A stretch of 8,140 nucleotides of DNA, taken from positions 1 through 8,140 of the forward strand of contig JAJZGH010000223.1 in NCBI GenBank assembly GCA_021798635.1, written 5' to 3'. Origin of the DNA: Planctomycetota bacterium (GTDB lineage: Bacteria; Planctomycetota; Phycisphaerae; WQYP01). Below are positions 1-6,010 of this stretch, piece by piece. Under the pieces are notes generated by a model that ran no database searches, was not told the origin of the DNA, and saw nothing but the letters and a program-made list of their open reading frames with translations. A program made the translations under genes and the position numbers. Positions within the stretch are counted from its first letter, which is position 1. Each line of letters starts with the position of its first letter.

Positions 1-361
1 CCATATACACAATACCATTGGCGAACAGGCTTCCGTCAATGGCTGTGGGCGAGGCACCGCTGATGCGGTTAAGCACTGTGGCGGCAGCGCCGGGCTGAAT
101 AAACCGCACCGTATCACCGGTGGGAATATCAAATTTGGAATAATCAATAATGGTCTGATTGGCGGCGGTAATGGTGGTGGTGTTGCCCAAGGTTGCAAAC
201 CCGGCGGCACCGTGCTCCACCTGGGTAACTACAATGGGGGCGGCGGCCTGGACCGTCGTGCTCACGGCCATGGATGCGGCCAGTGTCATACCCAGGGAAA
301 GGGCGCTTTTACGGGATAATTTACCGGTCGCTTTGCGCGTTTTAGATGTGCCTGCCGCCAT
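1..361 (-). CDS. TpsA-type exoprotein, N-terminal part (filamentous haemagglutinin TPS domain), cut by the window edge
   Basis: This is the start of a secreted protein of the two-partner secretion family. The first 120 codons are present and the rest lies beyond base 1. The ATG at 361-359 is preceded by AGGAGA (374-369) at a 7-nt spacing, which supports this start. Residues 1-41 form a Sec signal peptide: a basic n-region with KTRK and RK, a hydrophobic core LSLGMTLAASMAV, and VQAAA near the cleavage site. The mature part matches the haemagglutinin N-terminal (TPS) domain: ITAANQTIIDYSKFDI, then GDTVRFIQPGAAATVLNRISG, then IDGSLFANGIVYM. Family members carry an NPNG-type motif just after this point, so it should lie a few codons outside the window. 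In the family this domain binds the POTRA domains of the partner transporter, which is encoded 74 bp upstream on the same strand. The rest, and therefore the biological role (adhesin, lysin, toxin), cannot be seen. Confidence 0.88.
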   Translation of the reverse strand, partial: MAAGTSKTRKATGKLSRKSALSLGMTLAASMAVSTTVQAAAPIVVTQVEHGAAGFATLGNTTTITAANQTIIDYSKFDIPTGDTVRFIQPGAAATVLNRISGASPTAIDGSLFANGIVYM

Positions 362-435
362 GATGAAGTCTCCTAATTGATTGTTCGCCGCTGGTAATAA
401 AACACGGCTGGATAAAATTCGTTGCGTACCTGAGC

Positions 436-2463
436 TTAGTAACTCACAGTGAATACAAAATTAATCTGGCTGGAACCGGGCGATACATTCGTGCCGCCCG
501 GGCTGGTGCTGCTGGCTCTAAGCCGCGTAAGGGCCACGCCCCAATCCACCATCAAACTCATGTTGTGTTTGATATCCAGTTGCAGGCCAAGGCCGGTGCC
601 TACCAGCGTGGAATTTTTTTCATAGCTCTGCCGATTGGAATTGACCACCTGCCCGACGTCCAGAAACGCCTTGCCGATCAAATCCCAGTCCGTGGGGCCG
701 TAGGGTTCCTGCGGCACCCAGCGGAATGGCCGGCCAAACACGCTGCCGGCATTGGGGTTCACGGGAAACAGATGTGGAATATGCACGCGGTATTCCACCG
801 ATCCAATGCCCACAGAATCGCCGGCGGTAACATATTCCGGATAACCGCGAACCGTGTACAGGCCGCCGGCGGTCATTTCATCCTCTGCGGGCAGTCGATT
901 ATTAAATGCTTCCTGCCCGGAAATGGAAATTTTAATCTGATTGGCCAGCGTACTGGTGCCGGCTTGATAACCCCTGGGGTCCAGCAGTGGCTCTAAATAA
1001 AACTCGCATACGGAATCACCCTGAAGCAGGAGCCAGTTTTTATTGACATCCAGGCGGCCCAACTGCTGCAAAGAGGCATTGGAAGAGGTGGTAAATCCAC
1101 CCAGAATCGTGGCATCAGCCCAGGATTGTACGGTGGGTGTGTAATGATCCAGATGCACACCCACATATGGAATCACAAAATCGCCCGTACCGGTTTGCCC
1201 CAGCAGGGTGTTGTCAACAAATATATGCTGATATTTGGCCCCGCCGATCAGATCAATAAACAGCCGGTTGTGCTGAAATACGTTTAATATTCCTTCACCG
1301 CCCAAAGTGGATTCGTCACCATTGAAAAAAGCGTTACCAAAGCCCACATCCGAGGCGCTGAAATCATCATAACCGCCATACACGCGGACCCGCAGGCGAT
1401 TATTGCGGGTAACGGGAATGTTGTATGAGCCGTTGACTGAATTTTGCTTGGTAAAACCCGCCGTGGTGTATTGCAGGTTGAGAATATCATTAAAGCCCAG
1501 CAGTTGGTTATCCACTAAGCCGAAGGTTTCCCGCCAGGGATTGGTCTGCTCGGTTCCGGTGTTGGATAACTGGAAATACACATGCCAGGGCTTGGATTCA
1601 TGCACCAGATAGTCTAAATCCACGGCATCGGGCGTGGAGGAACTTTTATCCGGTGAGACGGCCACAGCCACCTGCGTGCCGGCCTGGCGGTTAATTTGAT
1701 CGATATAGCGGTTGAGCACGGTGGGGTCCAGCAAATCGGTGGAACCGGGTTTATTGGCGGAAGCCGGCTGGATGGGCGAGTTTTCCAGTATGCCGGCCGC
1801 CATCGGATTATCAATGCGGTTCTTCTGCCCGCTGAATCTGCCACCGGAGGCCACGGTGCGAACGGTTGTTACCACTGCGGTATACACCTGCAAATGCAGC
1901 GTGGTATCGCCGGCGGGGCGCATGTCTTTGCCGTTGGCAATATCTTTACCATAGACGCTGACATACACGCCCACTTGTCCGTGGGCATTAAGAAAGGCCA
2001 CAATCTGGCGGGAAAGAGAACGTATGGCCGTCGCGTGAAATTTTTGCACGCTTCCCTGCGCCAAAAGCCCAAGCTTGGCGTGAATAATCTGCACATCCGT
2101 TCGCAACACGCGCTGGCCGCCGACACTTGTGGCATAAGCGGTGACATAGCCGGACGGCTCGAGGCCCAGCACCACCGACATGGAATTAATTTTGGAAATG
2201 GGAACCTGCCCCATCGCGGGATGGGCATAACGTACCGTAAGCGGTGAAACCGCGTAAGTTGGCCCATCATTAATGACGCGCGCGGGAACCACGGCTTTGG
2301 CCATGACCTGTGCGGGTACCGGGCTGGGGGCGATTGCGCCCTGGGCCGCGCCGCCGACGAACAGGGCTGACAAAACAGCAATGGCGGAACTCTGAATCAA
2401 CCGCCGTTTTCGAGCGGATGAAAGATGACGGAATGTTGAATTTTGGCTGACAAAACTGATCAT
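436..2463 (-). CDS. TpsB-type outer-membrane transporter (ShlB/FhaC/HecB family, Omp85 superfamily)
   Basis: This 675-residue outer-membrane protein is expected to secrete the TpsA-type protein encoded just downstream. The ATG at 2463 has GAGGAA (2477-2472) 8 nt upstream. Residues 18-44 form a signal peptide (RKRRL, then a hydrophobic core, then AAQGA). Residues from about 68 to 290 are the periplasmic part and probably hold two POTRA domains. The second is clearer: DNPMAAGILENSPI, then LLDPTVLNRYIDQINRQAG, then VDLDYLVHESKPW. The barrel begins near 292 (VYFQLSNTGTEQTNPWRE) and contains the Omp85 loop-6 signature VRGY at 538-541 within GGLYTVRGYPE, then GSVEYRVHIP, FLDVGQV and GTGLGLQLD. It ends in FVFTVSY, an alternating, aromatic-ended beta-signal typical of outer-membrane proteins. 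At 675 residues it is longer than the roughly 550-590 usual in proteobacterial TpsB; the extra length seems to lie mainly in the N-terminal and POTRA linker regions. I see no separate plug helix like that of FhaC. Family assignment is firm, substrate is inferred from adjacency. Confidence 0.9.
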   Translation of the reverse strand: MISFVSQNSTFRHLSSARKRRLIQSSAIAVLSALFVGGAAQGAIAPSPVPAQVMAKAVVPARVINDGPTYAVSPLTVRYAHPAMGQVPISKINSMSVVLGLEPSGYVTAYATSVGGQRVLRTDVQIIHAKLGLLAQGSVQKFHATAIRSLSRQIVAFLNAHGQVGVYVSVYGKDIANGKDMRPAGDTTLHLQVYTAVVTTVRTVASGGRFSGQKNRIDNPMAAGILENSPIQPASANKPGSTDLLDPTVLNRYIDQINRQAGTQVAVAVSPDKSSSTPDAVDLDYLVHESKPWHVYFQLSNTGTEQTNPWRETFGLVDNQLLGFNDILNLQYTTAGFTKQNSVNGSYNIPVTRNNRLRVRVYGGYDDFSASDVGFGNAFFNGDESTLGGEGILNVFQHNRLFIDLIGGAKYQHIFVDNTLLGQTGTGDFVIPYVGVHLDHYTPTVQSWADATILGGFTTSSNASLQQLGRLDVNKNWLLLQGDSVCEFYLEPLLDPRGYQAGTSTLANQIKISISGQEAFNNRLPAEDEMTAGGLYTVRGYPEYVTAGDSVGIGSVEYRVHIPHLFPVNPNAGSVFGRPFRWVPQEPYGPTDWDLIGKAFLDVGQVVNSNRQSYEKNSTLVGTGLGLQLDIKHNMSLMVDWGVALTRLRASSTSPGGTNVSPGSSQINFVFTVSY

Positions 2464-2524
2464 GGCGTGCGTTCCTCATTTTTCCGACGAGCAAATTTAC
2501 CGGCTACGGCCTGTCTCTGTACCC

Positions 2525-2650
2525 CCGTCCGGCGGGAAAATTAAAGTGATGATGCTGTCACACGTCGATGACAGTTGAGTAAGTTGAGTTTTTACGCGCA
2601 ATTTGATGGTCGGCAACTCCCGGACGGCAATGCTGAATTTCATCATCACT
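2525..2650 (-). promoter_or_regulatory. Possible structured 5' leader of the TPS operon
   Basis: This lies inside the predicted untranslated leader of about 210 nt between the promoter at 2679-2707 and the transporter start at 2463. Two perfect inverted repeats are interleaved. CCGTCCGG at 2525-2532 pairs with CCGGACGG at 2620-2627. AGTGATGATG at 2545-2554 pairs with CATCATCACT at 2641-2650. The order (A, B, A', B') is that of a pseudoknot rather than nested stems. A smaller stem, CTGTCA/TGACAG, sits inside. No known riboswitch consensus is recognised. The repeats are directly visible; the regulatory role is inference. Confidence 0.35.
2555..2574. repeat. 20-bp dyad CTGTCA-N8-TGACAG, operator-like or small hairpin
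   Basis: Six-base perfect arms (2555-2560 and 2569-2574) are separated by eight bases. On DNA this has the shape of a binding site for a dimeric regulator; in RNA it would be a short hairpin in the transporter leader. The right arm runs into a 9-base tandem repeat, AGTTGAGTA then AGTTGAGTT (2573-2590). It lies about 100 bp downstream of the predicted promoter, which is far for a classical repressor site. The arms are short, so chance is a real possibility. Confidence 0.25.
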
Positions 2651-2678
2651 CTATCTGTTCCTATCAGACTTGGGCGGC

Positions 2679-2707
2679 AGTATAAGCGCGTCTGATTTAT
2701 TTTACAA
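2679..2707 (-). promoter_or_regulatory. Predicted sigma70-type promoter of the TPS operon
   Basis: Read on the minus strand, TTGTAA (2707-2702; 4 of 6 match to TTGACA) is followed after exactly 17 bases by TATACT (2684-2679; 5 of 6 match to TATAAT). Transcription would begin near 2672, giving a leader of about 210 nt before the transporter ATG at 2463. The surrounding DNA is AT-rich compared with the genes. No other site between the palindromic element and the transporter gene has both boxes at this spacing that I can see. Confidence 0.55.
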
Positions 2708-2732
2708 TTCTTTTTCCTGTCATTTTGTCATC

Positions 2733-2865
2733 GGGGTGTGGCAATTTTTCCGGGCACCCCGCACCAACTCGACCGGCGAGCCGCCGGGTTTATCCCGGTG
2801 GGCTTCGGCATTCCTTTGAAAAGGCGGCTTTTTTACCCCGCCCGGAAAAATTGCCACGCCCTGGC
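2733..2865. repeat. Palindromic element with 18-bp perfect inverted repeats (possible MITE-like or REP-like element, or intergenic stem-loop)
   Basis: GTGGCAATTTTTCCGGGC at 2738-2755 is repeated exactly in inverted orientation at 2840-2857. After one mismatch the match continues for three more bases on the outer side (GGG at 2734-2736 against CCC at 2859-2861). The 84 bp between the arms contain a GC-rich hairpin (2781-2788 with 2794-2801, loop TTTAT, one G-T pair) and a weaker AAAAG/CTTTT stem followed by T residues (2819-2834). GTCATC flanks the element on both sides (2727-2732 and 2866-2871), which could be a target-site duplication. No reading frame in it resembles a known protein. It lies 43 bases past the uppP stop and just upstream of the TPS promoter, so in RNA it could also end uppP transcription. 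Mobile origin is inference from its shape. Confidence 0.5.
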
Positions 2866-2908
2866 GTCATCCACCCGACCGCTGGTCCTGCTTTGCCACG
2901 GGCAGGCA

Positions 2909-3823
2909 TCACCGCGCCAGAATCAGGGCGATGGTTCCCAGAATCACACAATAAATCGCAAAAGGTGTCAGGCGGCGGGTTTCAAAATACTTCATCAGGA
3001 ATTTTGTGCTCAAATAAGCGGTGATGCCGGCGGCGATGGCGGCCGGAATGGTCAGATGCAGGATGGCCCGTGCTTCGGGTTTTAACAGAGCCGGTACTTT
3101 TAATAATCCGGCTGCGGCGATCACGGGCGTGGCCAGCATAAAAGCAAAGCGGCAGGCTTCTTCATACGTCAGTCCCGCCAGCACGCCGCCGACAATCGCC
3201 ACACCGCTGCGGGAAATGCCGGGAAATAACGCCAGGGTCTGGGCCGCACCCACCGCCGTTGCCTGGGGAAATGTTAAATCTTCCGCTTTTTTCTGCTGTT
3301 GCGTAGCGGCCCGCTTTTCGGCCAGTTTCTTCATGTAATCTCCCAGGAACATCACGCCGCCGTTAAGAATTAAAAATACGCACACCATCCAGTAATATCT
3401 GGAGTCGTCAAAAAACAGTTTGAATTTCTTCTCAAAAGCCAGGCCCACCAAACCCACGATAAGTGTGCCGGCCACCAGCAGCCAGGCGAATTTGCTGTCC
3501 TGATCGTAGACCAGCTTGCGGCGTTTGACGCTGCCCAGATACGCCAGCACAACGGTTTTCCATTGCTTCCAGAAATAGACAACCAGTGCCGCCGCCGTGG
3601 CCAGATGCAGGGCCACGACAAAACTGAGAAAATTTTTATTATTCGTACTGAAATGCCAATGCAGCAGATGCTTGACTATAATAATGTGTCCCAGACTGCT
3701 GATGGGGAAAAGCTCGGAAACGCCCTGTAATATCCCTAAAAATATCGCTTGAAAGAGCGTTAAATGGGTGGTTGCCGCGGCATGAAGCATATAAAACCCC
3801 GTAAAAATCAGGCCCAGGCCCAT
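2909..3823 (-). CDS. uppP: Undecaprenyl-diphosphate phosphatase UppP (BacA family)
   Basis: This integral inner-membrane enzyme hydrolyses undecaprenyl diphosphate to undecaprenyl phosphate, recycling the lipid carrier for peptidoglycan and surface polysaccharides; excess enzyme gives bacitracin resistance in known cases. The 304-residue product shows both family signatures. The first is LQGVSELFPISSLGH (residues 32-46), with Q33, E37, S43 and H46 in the catalytic positions; Q replaces the first Glu of the E. coli enzyme, an accepted (E/Q)xxxE variant. The second is PGISRSG (201-207), with the essential Arg at 205. Several hydrophobic segments are evident, and a charged loop (163-185, KKLAEKRAATQQQKKAED) precedes the second motif. 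The ATG at 3823 has no clear ribosome-binding site. The in-frame ATG at 3790 (residue 12) has GGGG just upstream and gives an N-terminus closer to the family length, so the true start may be there. Family assignment is firm; the start is not. Confidence 0.93.
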   Translation of the reverse strand: MGLGLIFTGFYMLHAAATTHLTLFQAIFLGILQGVSELFPISSLGHIIIVKHLLHWHFSTNNKNFLSFVVALHLATAAALVVYFWKQWKTVVLAYLGSVKRRKLVYDQDSKFAWLLVAGTLIVGLVGLAFEKKFKLFFDDSRYYWMVCVFLILNGGVMFLGDYMKKLAEKRAATQQQKKAEDLTFPQATAVGAAQTLALFPGISRSGVAIVGGVLAGLTYEEACRFAFMLATPVIAAAGLLKVPALLKPEARAILHLTIPAAIAAGITAYLSTKFLMKYFETRRLTPFAIYCVILGTIALILAR

Positions 3824-3891
3824 AGCGTATCAGGGTCGTGCAACATGCACATAAGCCCTGCGTTTGGTTTTGTACCAGAGGATCCTAGAAT
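3824..3891. promoter_or_regulatory. Divergent intergenic region between uppP and the TPR gene
   Basis: These 68 bases must carry the 5' signals of both divergently transcribed genes unless promoters lie inside the coding regions. The only firm element is AGAGGA at 3877-3882, a ribosome-binding site 9 nt before the TPR start at 3892. A small dyad, GTGCA-ACA-TGCAC, sits at 3838-3850. No convincing pair of -35 and -10 boxes was found on either strand. Confidence 0.3.
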
Positions 3892-5937
3892 ATGCCAATG
3901 GAATCTTGTGTGTGCCGGAAAAATATCATGACCCGATTAACGCCCCAGCGAATAAAAAACAGACAGTGTGTTACGCCTCCGCGTATACATGCGCCAATCG
4001 TCCGTGCTTTTTTGGTGATCCTCGCCGCCAATGTTATCGCGTCTATCGCCGGTGCCGCTCCGGTGCCTCCGGGGCGCGGGTCTAAAACGCTGTTGCGCCA
4101 AGCCATTGCGGCGCAGCAAAGTGGGCAGTGGCTTACCGCCATGGCGGATGTGCGAAAAGCCATCCACGCCGGAAATGCCGGGAAAGCCGCCATTAATCTG
4201 CTCATCGCCGCCGCCCGACAGCAACATCAGCTTGGCGCAGCCTATTTGCTGGTTGCAGATTTGGCGGCACAGCATCGCATCAGCGCTGCACAAGGCCGAA
4301 ATATTATTCAGGCCCTCATTCGCCGGGGGCCAGTGCAAAAACTTCCCGAACAACTCATCAGTGCCCGCGATAACAGCGGTTACGGCACGCAGAATCAATG
4401 GGCATGGAGAGATTATCTGCTGGGGGTTGCAGCTGCGGAATGCACGCAGCATACGCAGGCTATTGGTTGGCTTAACGCGGCCCGGCTGGCCAAGCCAAAA
4501 TTCTGGCCCGCGACGGAATTACTGGCCCAGGAGTCGGCCGCCGCTTACCAATTTTCCGCAGCGCAACGAATCCTGAAATCAGCCATTAAAAACCGGTGGC
4601 ATACGCAACAGGCCTGGCAGGATATTATTGATATTTATGCCGCGCAGGATCGCCTGCGCAAGGCCTTGATTGTAGCGCAGGAAGCGGCGGAAAAATACCC
4701 GACGACTCCGGAATTTCAGGTATTGGTAGCGCGTATTTCCGCCCTGCGCCAGCAGCCGAATATTCAGCAGCTTGTCTTAACCCGCATGGTGCACACTTTT
4801 CCACATTGTAAGCCCGCATATCTGGATCTTCTGGCGGTGGCGCAAAATACCGGCAACAGCGCTTTGATTGAAACTACCAGCCGGCGATATATCCACAATT
4901 TTCCCGGCGATGTATTTTCCACGGTCCTGCAATCGCGCCTGGCGGCACAACAGGGCAACGCGGTGCTGGCCTCGCGCATACTCACCGAAGCGTTGAAGAA
5001 TAACCCCGCCAGTGTGCAACTTTGGCTGGCCCGCATCGAATTAGCTCTGGCGCTCAAGCAAACCGGTAACGCCTGTACGTTGGCCCGTCACGCCATGGTC
5101 CTTAACCCCGACAGCCTGATATTAAACCAGACGCTTACCGAATTACTGGCCAAACAACCCAAGCAAGCCATCGCCGTGGCTGAAGCCTTTGCGCATCGCC
5201 ATGTACAATCGCCGACCGCCCAGCAAGCGTATGTTCAAACGCTGCTGCAGTATAAACGCTTTGCGGCCTGCAAGGCTTTTTTATACCCGCTTATTTCGCG
5301 TTACCCCTGGGCCCCCTGGATTCAACAATCATGGACCGATTATCTGGATGCCTCTGGCGCGTATCCGGCGGAGCGAAACTTTCTGCTTAAAGTCACGGCC
5401 GGACCCGTTCCGCGCGTTTCTGATCTCCTGCAATTAGCGACTGTGGATTATCAACTGCATGACTTATCCGGAGAACAGGCGGCTTACAAAACCGTGCTGC
5501 GGCTGGAGCCGGAAAATTCCATGGCCGACAATGATCTGGGATATACATTGACGGTTGAAAACCGGGACCTGCCGTATGCCGAAAAACTAATTGCGTTAGC
5601 TGTGAAAAATCATCCCGGCGATGCGGCCTCACGCGATAGCCTGGGCTGGGTACTTTACAAGCAGGGGCATTATCATCCTGCGCTCATGCAACTGAAACAA
5701 GCGGTGGAACTTCCGGGCGGGCAATCACCGGAGGGGCTGGAGCATCTGGGCGCGGTGATGAATAAGCTCGGTCATAGCGGCCGTGCCATTGGAATATGGA
5801 AGCTGGCACTGAAGCAATATTCAGAATTCCCAAAACTTTCACCGCACCAGACCAAAATAAAATTACACCTTCAACAAGAGATAAAAAAGGCCAAACTGTT
5901 CCGCGCTATGCAAAAGGCCGGCGGCAAGATGATGTGA
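3892..5937 (+). CDS. Exported tetratricopeptide-repeat (TPR) protein of unknown function
   Basis: This is a 681-residue helical-repeat protein, probably a periplasmic or membrane-tethered scaffold. The ATG at 3892 is supported by AGAGGA 9 nt upstream; ATGs at 3898 and 3928 are in frame but have weaker sites. A basic stretch is followed by a hydrophobic segment at 36-57 (IVRAFLVILAANVIASIAGAAP), which may be a signal peptide ending AGA-AP or a signal anchor. No lipobox cysteine follows it. Alpha-helical repeats rich in Ala, Leu and Gln fill residues 65-640. Early repeats are degenerate (for example 70-95, 240-270 and 355-405). The C-terminal ones are clear: DNDLGYTLTVENRDLPYAEK (546-565), then HPGDAASRDSLGWVLYKQG (574-592), then EGLEHLGAVMNKLGHSGRAIGIW (614-636). 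The LGY/DSLGW pattern is common in TPR proteins of envelope biogenesis and glycan or protein export loci. No catalytic domain is visible. TPR arrays bind protein partners, but the partner cannot be named. It is divergent from uppP and is not in the TPS operon. Confidence 0.8.
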   Translation: MPMESCVCRKNIMTRLTPQRIKNRQCVTPPRIHAPIVRAFLVILAANVIASIAGAAPVPPGRGSKTLLRQAIAAQQSGQWLTAMADVRKAIHAGNAGKAAINLLIAAARQQHQLGAAYLLVADLAAQHRISAAQGRNIIQALIRRGPVQKLPEQLISARDNSGYGTQNQWAWRDYLLGVAAAECTQHTQAIGWLNAARLAKPKFWPATELLAQESAAAYQFSAAQRILKSAIKNRWHTQQAWQDIIDIYAAQDRLRKALIVAQEAAEKYPTTPEFQVLVARISALRQQPNIQQLVLTRMVHTFPHCKPAYLDLLAVAQNTGNSALIETTSRRYIHNFPGDVFSTVLQSRLAAQQGNAVLASRILTEALKNNPASVQLWLARIELALALKQTGNACTLARHAMVLNPDSLILNQTLTELLAKQPKQAIAVAEAFAHRHVQSPTAQQAYVQTLLQYKRFAACKAFLYPLISRYPWAPWIQQSWTDYLDASGAYPAERNFLLKVTAGPVPRVSDLLQLATVDYQLHDLSGEQAAYKTVLRLEPENSMADNDLGYTLTVENRDLPYAEKLIALAVKNHPGDAASRDSLGWVLYKQGHYHPALMQLKQAVELPGGQSPEGLEHLGAVMNKLGHSGRAIGIWKLALKQYSEFPKLSPHQTKIKLHLQQEIKKAKLFRAMQKAGGKMM

Positions 5938-5963
5938 GGAAACCAACCACAATAATTTTCCGA

Positions 5964-5983
5964 TTCCAACGATGATGTTGGAA
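5964..5983. terminator. Weak stem-loop between convergent genes
   Basis: TTCCAAC (5964-5970) and GTTGGAA (5977-5983) form a perfect 7-bp stem with a GATGAT loop. It lies in the 73-bp gap where the TPR gene (stop ending at 5937) and priA (stop at 6013-6011) converge, where a shared bidirectional terminator would be expected. The stem is only moderately GC-rich and no T-run follows on either strand, so it is not a standard intrinsic terminator. Confidence 0.3.
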
Positions 5984-6010
5984 CCTCAAGCGATACTTGC
6001 CTGCATGGGA

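Noticed and set aside
159..380. Small plus-strand frame near the left edge
   Set aside because: It lies opposite the TPS-domain coding region, which has a clear ribosome-binding site, signal peptide and family motifs on the minus strand.
565..996. Open frame of 143 codons on the plus strand
   Set aside because: It is antisense to the beta-barrel part of the transporter, with no recognisable protein features.
1696..2247. Open frame of 183 codons on the plus strand
   Set aside because: It is antisense to the transporter gene, whose frame is supported by a signal peptide and POTRA motifs. The antisense product has no recognisable domain and looks like a codon-bias shadow.
2879..2908. CCTGC/GCAGG stem just after the uppP stop as an intrinsic terminator
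   Set aside because: Only a 5-bp stem with a 10-nt loop and no T-run; not enough to call.
2725..3085. Two overlapping plus-strand frames across the palindromic element
   Set aside because: They run through the inverted repeats and into the antisense of uppP. The composition is low-complexity Pro/Arg/Gly and no domain is visible.
3838..3850. Dyad GTGCA-ACA-TGCAC as an operator
   Set aside because: Five-base arms are easily expected by chance in a gap of this size, and nothing else supports regulation here.
3886..3891. TAGAAT as a -10 box for the TPR gene
   Set aside because: It abuts the ATG and overlaps the region downstream of the ribosome-binding site. A promoter here would give a leaderless transcript, and no good -35 box stands at the right distance.
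3937..4452. Minus-strand frame of 171 codons
   Set aside because: It is antisense to the start of the TPR gene, including its signal segment; no supporting motif.
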